Source of the DNA: Phytophthora sp. 'mugwort'
Lineage: Eukaryota > Oomycota > Peronosporomycetes > Peronosporales > Peronosporaceae
Length of the DNA: 64,000 bases
Direction of reading: 5' to 3'
Assembly: GCA_033558025.1 (NCBI GenBank)
Contig: JAUCEF010000014.1
Span: 806,001 to 870,000, forward strand
Within the stretch, counting starts at the first letter, position 1; every line of letters begins with the position of its first letter. This document shows positions 43,600 to 55,134 of the stretch, piece after piece. A program made the translations under genes and the position numbers. The notes under the pieces are model-generated. The model was given only the letters and a program-made list of their open reading frames with translations. It had not been told where the DNA came from and did no database searches.

Positions 43600-44921
43600 G
43601 TGATGGTGAAGCGGAACACTGATTCGCTTTCTGATATAGTATCGGTGCCGAAGGACCAAGTCGGTGCACTGAACAGCCGCTCAATAATTTACTGCAGCAA
43701 AGAAAGCGTCAGCGGAACCGCGCAATACATGCGCGGATATCATGCCGTACGGAAACTGGTCCTAGTTACCAAAACAACAAAAATATCGTATTCCCAGCGT
43801 AAGTCGCAGACGACCTAGTATCTCGTGTCAAGTTCAAGTACAATCGAGTTTTTTGCCGTCGATATACTATAATATTTTTTTAATAGCACCTCTATTTGAA
43901 GTAATTCCCACGTCAAGCATGAGATTTCAATCAATTCAATCAGTGTCATCAATACGACAAGAAGGATACAATGTGTATGGCTTTGCAGGTTCACTGATGT
44001 CTTCACTTTGGAGTGTTTTATTTATTTCCAATCTATGGACGTGAGGCGGTACGTGCCCGTCGAAGGCGTGTGACTCTTAGAATGCTAAATGCTGCTCATC
44101 TCAATCGCTAAACCCGAGCTCCAGCAATGATGGGTCTCCGCGATGAGCAAAGAAGATTAAACCTTGGAGCACTATTCGGCATGCGTCGACCAAAAAGAAC
44201 ATGTCACGAATCCATCCCACGGTTTATTCATTTATTAGATTGTTGCAACTGCCAGCGCACGCCACCGGAAATGCAATGACGACTCCAACGCTGAGTTGAC
44301 GTTCCATATTAACACCAACTTGAAGGACGGGTTCAGCTCCGAGTCCGTGTCCTCGACCGACTCCACATTAGCGTGGACATGAGCACATTACCCAACAACA
44401 CAACAGCGGTTAAAGCAGTTTATCGCCAATCAATCGAACTTACCCTTCGACTGTTTCGCGACTCTTACCACACGTCCTAGTTCTCTGTCACCAACGCCAC
44501 GGTCGCGGCCACGATCGGCAGCTGTCGCAGGCTGATGCTACATTCCGTCGTTGTGACAACTTGCAACTCGCTAGGCTATGATTCATCACACATCGTGCCT
44601 TGACCATATACTTCTGTACTAATTCCGCACTTGGTGTCGACATCCGTTGTGAAACGGAGTAGGTAGGACCCCACGGTAATGTATTACGTCTGGTACTTGT
44701 ACAGCGTCGACGCTGTCGTGTACACCTTACTGGTTTGCCGATGCTGTTTACCGTATTTCGCATGTAGACCGATACTGCCACTTAAGAGATACACCTCGTT
44801 CCCAGCCAATCGATGCGCTGGAATCGTATTACATAATTTAGCATGTAGAGAGATACAGAGCACTATTCCGAACAGTGACTATCTTTTTAAGAAAAACAGA
44901 CCACCACACACCAGTTCACGA
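43600..44921. other. No recognisable gene
   Basis: Short frames on both strands, none assigned. It probably includes the unseen left end of the pogo-like element that follows. Confidence 0.5.
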
Positions 44922-46325
44922 ATGGATCGTGTGAAGCCAAAGGGCTACCCGCGCCGTGGTGGTATCGGCCGCCAGGTACAGCAGTACAAACTGAACGCCG
45001 AAACTGTCGAGAAAAAGCTGATGGTCCTTGCTTTTCTCGATAGAGCGAAGAATATGCGCGCCACAGTGGCTCAGTTTTACCCTGCATTAGCAGCCAAGTC
45101 GTACCAAAGCAAGCGAGTCCAGATTCTTCGCTGGAAACGAGAGAGCGCTAAACTACAAGACGCAGCTAGCACTCACAAGAGCGGGCCCAAGAAGATTCGA
45201 GAGGTAGGAACTGCAGCTATTTATCTAGTGACATGGAGACGACGTTGATTGTTTGGAATTAATGAGCTCCGAGAGGAAGGAGTTCCGGTGCCGACCCAAA
45301 TGATGTCCGTTAAGGCACTTGAAGTTACCGAGGATGGTGGTGTTAAGGATTTCGAGGCATTAGACAAGGTGGCTGAACGGCTTCAAAAGGCGCCATCGCC
45401 TTAGCTTACGAGCACCTACCAAGGTCAAGTCTGTCCACCCAAACTTGCTGCAATCGCAGCCGAATTTGCGGCTCAGGTGGCCTCCACAATGCAAGACCTG
45501 GGAATCAAACGCGCATACAACTCTGATCAGACCGGTAAACGACTATTTAACGACTATTTAACGCCCATTTAACGTTGTTTATAGAGCCGTCTTTTTTTTT
45601 AGTATGTAGCTGAGAAGACAATAAACAAGCGGGGCGAGAAGACTGTATGGGTGAGGTGCAGCGGGGCATCCAACGAGCGCGTCACCGCCATGCTGCTCGG
45701 AACAGTGACGGAAATAAGTACACACCTTTCGTCGTGCTGAAAGCGAAGCCGTCCAAAATTATGGCAACTCAAGAAAAAAACGTCAGGGACAGAAATGGGT
45801 TTGGTGCCCGTATTTGAAAGATGAAAGGGCATTTTGGAAAATAACGACAAGGCTATCCACGGCAACAGCGAAGGTATGAACTCTATTTGGTGGAAATAAC
45901 TAATGACGGCTACTAACTGTGGTGAATTCGGTGTTCGTAGTGGTGGAATCAAGATCTTTCCGTTATCTTTCTGAAACGTCACTTTGGGCAACGACCCTTC
46001 CCAAATGAGCGATTTTGCTATTATGGGACGATTTTAGCGGCCATTGGACCAAAAAGGTCGAGGACTATGCTACGTCTATCAACGTGGTGCTGATGAAGGT
46101 CCCACCAAGGGCGACGTCTGTCTCCCAGCCGGCAGATGTCGCTTGGAAGTTTCCAATGAAGTCGAACCTGCGTCGCCTTTGGCACGACGACATGCGAGTC
46201 CAGATTACACAGCCCAGTGCAGGCATCAAGTTCAAGCTACATCCCCCAGACAGGAGCAAAATATGTGGCTGGATTCGGCGTGCATGGGACTCATTATCTG
46301 AGCCAGTCATCTCGAATGGGTTTTG
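44922..46325 (+). pseudogene. pogo-like transposase, second copy, decayed
   Basis: ATG 44922 starts MDRVKPKGYPRRGGIG, then a helix-turn-helix region (KKLMVLAFLDRAKNMRA, QILRWKRESAKL). Next come INELREEGVPVPTQMM and the pre-intron motif AYNSDQTG near 45520-45535. After an apparent intron the core continues with RGEKTVWVRCSG and FVVLKAKPSKI. The last frame (46015-46325) holds MLLWDDFSGHWTKKVED, VPPRATSVSQPADVAW and WIRRAWDSLSEPVISNGF. Stops and frameshifts occur near 45245, 45400, 45700 and 45820. Same subfamily as the 22.3 kb copy. No terminal repeats were found around it. Confidence 0.75.
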
Positions 46326-46569
46326 AGGTAGTAGATTACAGCGAGTGAGATTTGCATTGCAGCGATCGCTTTTATCTCAGAGCTAGAGAAACTATCACTA
46401 CTTGAAGGGCAGCAGGTAGACGAAAGTCACGACTTTGACAGGAAGGCGTCATCGTAATGTTTTTTTAAGCATGAGGTGTGTTGGCCTACATGCGAAATAC
46501 GGTATCGTATTCATTGGATAGGTACAGAGCTCCAAGCGCATGTTACACACCATACTGTGTGGTAAGGTT

Positions 46570-46593
46570 ACCTTAGTAGTGACCTACTAAGGT
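46570..46593. repeat. 10-bp hairpin
   Basis: ACCTTAGTAG pairs with CTACTAAGGT across a 4-bp loop. Confidence 0.85.
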
Positions 46594-47960
46594 TGCCTCT
46601 CCGAAAAGAAAATCGTTTCTCTGCTTTGTACAATGGTTCCCATCAGGTTATGGTCGAGGCTGGTCGGGGGTTTAGATGTCCACCCTACCGCTTTTTCCAC
46701 ACAGCATTAACGGCATGATCAGCTGCTAAATGGATGACTTCATTCCCCGGAGACCCTGCAATTTCTTGCCGAGCCCGTCATCGCTTCCGCTCAACTGGTT
46801 GCGCTTCTGCGAGCGCGTCCTTTTGTGACCTGCCAAGAGAAGGGGAAATACAAATGAACTGTCCGTCCGCTGTTGGATTTTGAACTTGAAAAAATTACGT
46901 AACGTCGAGACAACAAAGCATTTTATTTGATATTATGCGTTTATGAAGTATAAATATTATGAACTCTCGATGGAATCGCGCAATTGAATATATACATGTA
47001 ATTAAATTAGATAGATGCTTTCGTCGGTCGTACGGTACGTCCGACGCCACGTACCTATACATGTAGGCAAGGCAAAGTAAATGCATGGCTTTTAGATCAA
47101 TTGAAGGCTTGGTACATTTTTTACTGCGCAAGTCACTGTCAGCCAAAGCTATTCTCAAAGGAAGCTATTGCCATTGCAATAATAGATCCGATATAGAGAC
47201 TACCAAAACCACCTATATTGAAAAGGATCTCCCTTAGGACCACGCTGACGGACCGGTTCACGCGATCTCGCGCCACTATTTTATCATTGTATTTTATCAT
47301 TGGATATTGCGCGAAATTACGCAACTGGTCCGCGTCACAGGCCAGTGCAGTCCGTGCTGATCATCAACTGATGAGCACGCCTGGTCTGCGAGATACCATA
47401 TCCGGTGGGAAATTTGCTCTTTCCGTGAACACATCGTCCTGGGGACAAAACACACCGATCTTTATTCAGTGAGAGCTTATAGAATCACCATCTACTCGCT
47501 TTAGAGAAGCGAGATGAAACCAGGGAGTGGTCGGTTGGGTGCTTGAGCTGTCGGAGTAAACTTGCGAACTGGGCGAGTCTGTCGGCGGAGGTAGCTTGCG
47601 TATTAACCAGCTGAGCCACTGAACTCTAGCAGGGCGAAGTGCCCCCCTAATTGCTGCTCTGCTGGGGATGGTGTGTTTACTCATATAGTCAAGGAAACTA
47701 CACTTCTCGCCGAAACCGGCAAGAAATACAATGATGATTTCATTTTTGCAAGGTTTCATTGGTTCAATTAGCCAATCAGAAGTTAGGGGTATCGTCTCTG
47801 CAATCCATGATACAACGGAGTAGTACCGTCATTACAAAAGGAGGACAAATGATTCCTTGTATAAGGATACCACTCCGTTTCAATGTCCAAACGTTGCCCA
47901 TAGTTAATGCGGTTTGCATGATAAAACGAGGCCCTCTGTCTTTCTTCAATTCGAATTTGT

Positions 47961-48071
47961 TGTTCTGCAATAGCTTCAGGAAGGTATGCAAGAGAGGCGG
48001 ATATATGAGGCCTGCAATGCTGTTGTGCAATGTCTTTAGAGGGTATGCAGGAGAGGCGGCTATATGAGGCC
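47961..48071 (+). repeat. Diverged 59-bp tandem duplication
   Basis: Two copies share GGTATGCA-GAGAGGCGG-TATATGAGGCC with scattered differences; best part 47983-48011 against 48042-48070. Confidence 0.8.
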
Positions 48072-48386
48072 AATTTGGAGCGCCGGTTTGGCTCGTCCCA
48101 AAATAAGATTGAAATGTCACAGTATGCTCGGAATCAACCAAATGCGGGCTTCCGTGGTTTAAGCGGAGCATCAGCGCATCTCCAGCGGCAGGTCTCAAGG
48201 CGGTTTTAACCTAAAAGTAACGCGCTTAAGACGTGACCGAGTCTTAACGTCCCCATGGGCAGGTCTTAATACTGGTTTTAACTCCATCATGGTCTATCCG
48301 TTGAGTTTTGAGTCTTAAAATAAGACTCGAGTTTTAAGTTGAGATGGGTACAACCATCAATCGCCGCGAGAAGATCATTTGGCAGC

Positions 48387-48560
48387 ATGGGGAAGGGATC
48401 AGGATGGAGCGATGCCAAGACCGTGTGTAGCTTTGTCTCGCGTGGCTAGCGACGTCGGAGGACCCGATACGCTCAACTGGTCAAAAGAAGACATCCTTCT
48501 TCGACCGCGTCTATCCGCATTGGCTCGAGAATAAGCCTTCGGAGACGAGTTCGATCGCAA
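48387..48560 (+). pseudogene. Myb/SANT-like DNA-binding fragment
   Basis: ATG 48387 gives MGKGSGWSDAKTVCSF. After a frameshift near 48450, SEDPIRSTGQKKTSFFD and RVYPHWLENKPSETSS follow. This resembles the Myb/SANT-like domain in oomycete proteins that accompany Harbinger-type elements. The rest of the protein is not visible. It could be the partner of the Harbinger remnant 2 kb downstream or an independent relic. Confidence 0.4.
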
Positions 48561-48859
48561 TTTTGATCTCAACATTGACGGCGTTGTTGAGGAAGCCGTA
48601 GTTTACCTTCCTCCAAGAATTTATACAAGCAGTTACATTCCCTTTAAGGCTTCCCTTTTTATGGACATGGGGGTGCATCTTTCTACATGCAAAAAAATAC
48701 GGTAGCAATAGTACACCGTACCAAGTCGAATACCCTGAATTTCACGGGTTGAGCTCAACGGCCCTGCTGCAATGCACAATACGCCAATCGAATCCGTTTG
48801 CAGCATGGGCGCTTTCAAACCAGCAAGCAACCGCCAATATGCCCACCTCCCCCTTGCCC

Positions 48860-49500
48860 AGTACGATAGTAGAGAAGAAGGAAGTCGTCCAGTGGATCGA
48901 GCACAACGGCGGTGTGTCATCTCGGCCGCATGGATGAAACGGCCGTTTATTTTTAAGATCCGCGAACTCACACGATGGACATTACGGGCGCTCCTCACGT
49001 TGTTCAAATCGACGGGGATCTCCTTGACGCGTGCATCAGCCGTGTTATCTGTTATTGTCGGTCCCTGCTCGATGGGGGGCAAGCTCCCGCCACCGGTCAT
49101 CTGGAAGGGAGCGAGACAGGACGAGGTGGTCGAGCGGTTTGGCAACGCCTATGCTGTGCAGCAGCAAAATGCCCGGGTCCACTCGCAATTCCTCTTGCGC
49201 TGGCTGAATTTGATGTTTTCGCAATTCCTGGGCATCACCACGCACAGCAAGGCTCATGTGGGACAGCATGAGCTCGCAAAGGTCGAAAACGGCCAAGGCA
49301 CGGTGCACAAAGAAGGACGTCGAGAGATTCATTATCTCCGTCGGGCTGACGCCCTATGTGCAAGCTTGAGACATTGTCATCTACAAATCACTCAAGGACA
49401 AGCTCTTGGGCACCATCGGCGAGCGGAAGCGGTCGGAAGAGTTCTGTACACGCGCACCGGCAAACGCAAGCCGAGAGAGCTTTATTATTGAACTTAAACG
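48860..49500 (+). pseudogene. pogo-like transposase of a different subfamily, fragment
   Basis: The catalytic-aspartate motif MDETAVYF (about 48930) is followed by a stop and DPRTHTMDITGAPHVV in the same frame. STGISLTRASAVLSVIV, GGKLPPPVIWKGARQDE and VHSQFLLRWLNLMF come in a second frame, and KKDVERFIISVGLTPYV and KSLKDKL in a third up to about 49410. These are the DDE_1 core segments in correct order. An upstream HTH piece (VVQWIEHNGGVSSR, near 48890) is present. It differs from the LLLWDDFSGHW subfamily elsewhere in this window. Multiple frameshifts; inactive. Confidence 0.7.
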
Positions 49501-50624
49501 ACTGACGTCTGTACGAAGAGACTGATGGATCCACTTTTGTAATGGACAATAAACTAAGTGTTGTAGGTTTGAATGACTGCCTTGTGAGTTCCTTCTTACA
49601 GATACCTTTAAAGCGGAACGTCCCATCAGCAGCGGTAGTTGCCTGCAGTGAATGGACTGGTGTGGGCATTGGGCGCCACCATGAGTCTATTATTTCCTAA
49701 CGCACGACTGGCTTGTACACACTACTCATCGCTCCGTCATAGCCTGTTCCCCGACACAAACTTTGCAATTCATCTCGCGCTTCAAGTTGACTGCCGAGCA
49801 GCAGAATTCGGCTGCGCGATGATTGACGAAGTCTTCGTTGAATGAATGCTGGGTAAGCCTTTTCCCATGCTATACGCGCCATTCTTTTAAACCAGTTTCA
49901 CTGTGTGAAGTTCCTTTTTAAATGGTTGGCAGAGCCACTGCGTTGCATGTTCACCTGCATCTAGTAGCGATCGAGTTAGAGTGCACCTGGATGCACATCT
50001 CGACCAGATTCACATCAACTCGACCCTCAACACACCCGACTGTGCATCTGCAAATCTGTTTGGCGGCACCCCAAAACGGCCGTTGTATTTTATTGAAGCC
50101 CGATTGGTTTTGCTTCGCGCCCCATTTTGTTTTGGTAGCACCCCGGTCTCATTTTAGGGTCCTACGTAGGAGGAAAGATCTTACAAAAAAGACCTTTCAA
50201 CTGACTAGATGCTATGTTTAAAATTACCCTTACCCTCATCTTGACACATAAGTCATTTCATCCCAAATCTGCTGGTAGCTCTTTCGGAGGTCCAAATGGC
50301 CGATAAATTGTGGCCATTCGGTCCTAAATTCGATAAAAGGTGGTCGTTAGTCCTAATCGGAGCTCATCGTAGGACTTGCATCCCCAACAGTCATTGGACG
50401 AAAAAGGCAAATGCACTTAATCCTGAACCAGTGTCTCGACAAATCATACCTTTAGCCCTTAGGCCCTTGTCCAAGTGAGGAACACGTTCTGAGCCGATAG
50501 CAATAGTGCCTTCTAATTTGGCTAAAAGCAAGACGGTACAATGTACCATTTTCCGGAGTTCGCGTTCCCAACCACTTTTTGGGAATACCTCCAGCAAGTG
50601 TTCCAGCCTCAGCACATTTGTGCC
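49501..50624. other. No recognisable gene
   Basis: Short unassigned frames; it may include the tail of the pogo-like fragment and the left flank of the Harbinger element. Confidence 0.5.
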
Positions 50625-51310
50625 ATGGAAGACATCACGGCTGCAATCCTAGCGGTAGTGCTAGGAGCTAGCGTGAGCACGGCTGTCGTCGCAGCCGACA
50701 AACGCGGTCTACGGCAGCCACCCAAGGCCTCTATGACCTTCCCAACCCGCATGCCGAGACAGCACTGCGCACCAAAGGAACAGGTTGGTTCCACAAGAAG
50801 CTACGCTGCGACAAGGCGTCGTTCCTCAGGATTTACGAGCTAGTGCATGCAGCTTGGGAGCATGAACTTGGCCCCAACTGCAAGCACCAGGTCATTAAGC
50901 GCGTCGTGCTGACAATGCTGTACCTGGCCCAGGGCGGCACCATGGACCAGGCGGCCACGGCGCTGGGTGTGTGTCTAGGTCTCGTGCTGTGGTCTACATC
51001 AATGCACTCCAAGACACGCATTGTGGTCGAGTGTGCATTCGGCCGGCTGAAAACCAGGTTTCGTATTCTGTCAGGAAAGCTCGATCAGCAATCTGCTGGA
51101 AGTGTGTGCAAGGTGATCTTAGGCTGCATTCTGTTGCACAATCTGCTGCTTCAAATGCAAAACAAGGTAGTTATTGGGGAAACAGAGCCTTCTCTAGGAA
51201 GAGCTGAAACGCCGGTAGCTGAAGAACCGGTCGATAGGGAGCACCCAGTCTGCCACGATCAAGGTATTGCAAAGCGGGACGATATCGCAGGCATCTTGTT
51301 AACATTCTAG
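50625..51310 (+). pseudogene. PIF/Harbinger transposase (DDE_Tnp_4), catalytic core deleted
   Basis: The N-terminal domain begins at ATG 50625 (MEDITAAILAVVLGAS) and, after a frameshift near 50730, continues with KKLRCDKASFLRIYELVH, HAAWEHELGPNCKHQV and LAQGGTMDQAATALGV. It then shifts to SRSRAVVYINALQD. The middle of the transposase, with most of the DDE residues, is absent. The sequence resumes with SKTRIVVECAFGRLKTRF and ILGCILLHNLLL, the C-terminal hallmark. Harbinger transposases work with a Myb-like partner, which is encoded convergently downstream. This is a non-autonomous, internally deleted element. Confidence 0.75.
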
Positions 51311-51384
51311 CTGGCAAGCAGTTCATTAGTAGCAGTAGCTACTGCAGTCGAAAATACAGCTAGTTGGTTCGATGGCTGAGAATG

Positions 51385-52198
51385 TCATGCAGCAGCTGTA
51401 ATTGCATAGCTTGCAACTGACGTGTTTCTTCGTGTTGCTGCTGCAGTGAAACCGTCAGAGCATGGAAGTTGTCTTCGGTAGACGAACGAGAGCCCAACGA
51501 TGCAGCAATAGCCTCCATTCCGCCTTGCAAAGCCGTTGTTAGCTGAGCAACCGGGGTTGCTTCGGCTTGGTCCCGCTGTCCTCTTCGGAAGACGCTTTAT
51601 TTGCGTATTCCTCATCATCATCATCGTCGACTGCACAGTCTAGCAAGATCCCGCCAATGATTACACGGCCACCAAAAGCATCGTGCAAGATAGTCCAAAG
51701 CCCTTCGTCCATGTCGCTAATACGAGCTTTATTCCCGATCTGCTTCAGCTCCAGCTTCTGTTCCGATATATGCATTTCAGTTTCTATACTTGAGAGAAGC
51801 CTGCACGCCAAAACAGCAAACCCAACAACAACATACACCAGTTAGATCAACTTGCCCCGCATATACCACCAAACTGACCTGATCATGGTTTAGTACCATA
51901 CCGAGTGATTGCGACAGCATACTCGCAAAGAACTGCCATGCAAGAGCCTTCTTGGTCTTCATGTCGGCAGCCTCGAGCCGGTGCTTCACGTCATCGTCAG
52001 CAAAACGGGTCGAAGCAGCTCCGCTACCATTTTGTTGGTCCATTTGATGCGCTTATGCTGCACCTTTACTCGCCCTATGCCCTTCTTGGTCGTCGTATCT
52101 GGACGAGCAATGGGCTCATCCCTAGTCGATGTAGCGCAGGGCGCTAGCGATGAAGCGGCTGGTGACAGGAGCGGTACTTGGGCACGAGAGGAATCCAT
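51385..52198 (-). pseudogene. Harbinger-associated Myb/SANT-like DNA-binding protein
   Basis: ATG 52198 gives MDSSRAQVPLLSPAASS, then a trihelix/Myb-like domain (RIKWTNKMVAELL), shifted frame at about 52000, and DVKHRLEAADMKTKKALA, FFASMLSQSLGMVLNHDQ. A GT...AG stretch of roughly 84 bp (GTCAGTTTGG to GTGCAG, about 51790-51873) looks like an intron, though phases do not join cleanly. The second part has KQIGNKARISDMDEGLW and an acidic run (DDDDDEEY). In Harbinger elements this partner recruits the transposase to DNA. It is convergent with the transposase, the usual two-gene layout. Confidence 0.6.
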
Positions 52199-52199
52199 A

Positions 52200-52760
52200 A
52201 TGTCGGACCATGCACGCGAAAGCGGCAGCGCAAACGCGGGAACAGCAGCAGACCGATCGTGTCGTCGCTGGTGCCGTGGTCACCTGGTGGCTATTAAAAA
52301 ACTGCTAATGTTTTTGTGTGGCCCCGCACGATATTGGCTGCGTGAGAATCAGTGGTTTTGAGCGCTAACCGCAGAGCGCAACCTGGACAAGACAGAGCAC
52401 GGTGCTCTCTACCAGTCGGGGCTGGGCAAACCACACAAAGTTAGCCCTAACATGTTGTCTCGTAGCCACGCGTTCCCTCAGTTGAGCAAGGCCCTAGCGC
52501 GCTTGCGAATGACCTATCTTTTGAGGTCAGATTGGCGAGAAAGGCACAATTTAATAACGGAACGAGTAGTTACCAGCAATTGTGTACAGTTGTTTATAAT
52601 ATTTTTCAATTACGGCGAGCTGTGTTATGTACAAATACCGACTTCCCTGGTTTATAGTGGTCACGCATGTACAGGGTACAGGGTACCATCCCAAAAATCC
52701 ATCTACTGTTGGGTATATAATACCTTCGACAAAGTACGAAATATCGTGAAGGGTCATGTT
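52200..52760. other. No recognisable gene
   Basis: Unassigned frames only. Confidence 0.5.
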
Positions 52761-52764
52761 ATTT

Positions 52765-53150
52765 TTATGCGTCCATGTCATCATTGGACTCAACTTCACC
52801 TATCTTCCTGTCTAGAGCGCATCGGCACTGCAGCAATCCAATCCGATTGGCAGCCACAACGTCATGCACGTCTACATGCTGCACGTAGTACTTACTGTAG
52901 CCACTCGCAATAGTCTCGCTCGAGAGACCGTCCCATGCCTCGCGAATCCACATTGGCCTTGACGATGCGATCTGGGGCCTTCATCGAAAACGAAGTGCCG
53001 GACGAACGAGCACGCAGCTGCTCTCGTAAGCTAGCAACCCAGCAATCCTTAAGACGTGCCTAAAATGGCCTATTCCAGGCAATATCTGCGGGCTGGCTTA
53101 CAGATGTAGCGCTAGGAGGTACCTTGAGAAGGACCACATTAATTTACTTC
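52765..53150 (-). pseudogene. pogo-like transposase, third copy, 3' half
   Basis: Minus-strand sequence reads INVVLLKVPPSATSVSQ then PADIAWNRPF, then in other frames MKAPDRIVKANVDS and WIREAWDGLSSETIASGY. These are the C-terminal parts of the same transposase whose N-terminal half lies at 55.1-56.2 kb. The separation is due to the DDE_Tnp_4 element between them. Confidence 0.75.
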
Positions 53151-53154
53151 GAAT

Positions 53155-55130
53155 ATGATACGACTTCTGGGTCCAGTAGGCCTCTTCGTTTAATAAAACC
53201 TGACCTATCTGATATCGGCCATGCAGAAAGGCCGCCCATGTGACATGCCATACCTTCCGTCTAGTCGTCACCACCACGAGACTTGCGAGTTGTAGTCTTA
53301 TCTATCAGTTCCCTCCTGCTGCATAGTAGCCGGGGTGGCTCCTGCGCTTCTAGATGGCGCGAGAACACGCTGTATAGGATGCAGCCTGAACTCATTACCG
53401 AAAACGCCACCAGCACACTAAGCAGCATGGCTCGCGCCAGTTCTGCCGCCAAATCCTCGCCCTCAAGCCCTCAATCCTCGCCCGCTGCACCGGACGAGGA
53501 TCGACCGTCGACACGTCAGGCACCTAGACGTCGGGTTGCCCACAGACGTGGGTCTAGGACCTCTGGCGCGGCGTCCAGAGCCTCCCCTCGTTCTTTCGAT
53601 GGCCGAGCCGCAAGACAGGCTTATCTCCAGCTGCAAGAGCGGCAAGCCAAGCGAATCCGAGGCCGCTACCACCGAGACCCATTGCCCGACGTAGAAGAGG
53701 ATGACGACTCCCCGCACCCACTACTGAACACTTACCGCGACAGCATAGACTCCGACGGCGTGCTGAAGATGACAGCCTTCACGCCGTCGGAGATTGTGCG
53801 CGTCTACGGCTACGTGAGTGATTACTTGTCCACCAGGTGGAACGTTGGCCGGGGCAAGAGGAGCAAGCAGACGCCTGTGGACATGTTCGTCATGACGCTC
53901 AGCGTCTTGAGAAACGAGGGTGACTGGGCGGTGCTCGCCAACTCGTTTGGGATCAAGCCCGCAACGTTCGAGAAGATAGTTGTCCATTTTCTCGATCTAC
54001 TCTCGCTGCGGTTGTACTACTTGTATGTGGAGCAACCTTCGCTCACCTACACAATATAGAAGGTCGTCATGGTTGGTCATGCATTTGATCACTATCCGGC
54101 AGCGCGCGATGCAATAGACGTGACTTTTCAACCCTATCAATCAAACATGCCCAGCGGTTCGCAAAAAAGAACGAGCAGAGTTTTATAGTGCAAAGCAAAA
54201 CTCCATGACTTCAAGACGGAGCTCTCCGTCGTACCTACTGGGCTCTGCATCAACTGCTCGCTGCACTACCGTGGTTCGGTCGCTGACATTACGAACTTCC
54301 GAAACAACAAGGCTTTTCACGAAGCCGCCGCCACCAAATCGCCTTCAGAAGAGAGCATGGCTGATGATGGCCCCCTCCACGACGAGTATCCGTCGTCGTG
54401 GATTATCCTCGCCGACAAGGGTTACCAAGGATTGGCAGACACGCATCGAGTTCGCTACCCAAAGCGCCGCCGCCCTACAGTCCCGCTGGCACTGCAAGAA
54501 GAGCAAAGAAACTGCTGTATCTCGTCTGACCGAATAATTGTCGAGAATTATTTCGGTAGACTTTGCACTTTATGGGCCTTAGCGAGCGATAAATATCGCT
54601 GGGAAGAAAGAAGTACGAGATGTACTTTCGAGCTTGCGTGGCTCTGACGAACGTACAAGTGCGTGCACACCCGCTTCGGGCAGATGACGGCGAGCACTAT
54701 CGCGACTACTTGCGGCGAGTCAACTATATTGGTATGGTACGCTGGAGCGACGCCGAGAGAGTAATCGTAGAGCACGGGCGAGGCGAGAGTTACGCTTATC
54801 GACGGAGGTTCCTCCCGTTCATGACGATGAAAGCGGTGCTGATGAATTTACTAGCAGCAGTGAAGACGCGGTCGTGTTGACTCAGCTGAGCACAGCGCAC
54901 TAGGTGAGTGCAAGTAGTAGTTTGGCCCGCACCAAATTCGGAAGCTCATATTTCTAGTAGTTGCTAGCTCTTATAGTATGGTTAGCTCCAGTCAGTTTTT
55001 TATGGGTCTCTGATAATATCTCACTCGATCCTCACGATGCAATTCAAAATGTGCTCTGCTGAGCTGCAATAAGCGAAGTCGATTGGCTTCCGAGTAGCAG
55101 ATATTCCGCAGACAACAAGTTCAGTATCTA
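53155..55130 (+). mobile_element. DDE_Tnp_4 (IS4EU/Harbinger-like) element inserted in a pogo-like element
   Basis: The flanking halves of a pogo-like transposase break between its DDLS...SQ residues (right side, about 55140) and the following EVVSYSK and INVVLLKVPP (left side, about 53175). The DDE_Tnp_4 gene and non-coding ends fill the gap. No inverted repeats or target duplication could be fixed, so limits are approximate. Confidence 0.65.
53283..54890 (+). pseudogene. DDE_Tnp_4 transposase
   Basis: The first frame (53283-54059) ends in a helical DNA-binding domain: TAFTPSEIVRVYGYVS, KQTPVDMFVMTLSVLRN, WAVLANSFGIKPATFEK. The catalytic domain continues after 54060 in other frames: AIDVTFQPYQSNMPSG, KLHDFKTELSVVPTGL, CINCSLHYRGSVADITN, WIILADKGYQGLADTH and SDRIIVENYFGRLCTLW. 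The likely DDE residues are visible. Some breaks may be introns, but at least two (near 54180 and 54640) look like frameshifts. It is the transposase of the inserted element and appears younger than the pogo-like copy it split. Confidence 0.75.
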
Positions 55131-55134
55131 GCTT

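Larger units (their letters stand above)
46326..48386. other. No recognisable gene
   Basis: A 10-bp hairpin (46570-46593) and a diverged tandem duplication (47961-48071) are the only structures seen. Frames at 47466-48198 look repeat-derived but cannot be named. Confidence 0.5.
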
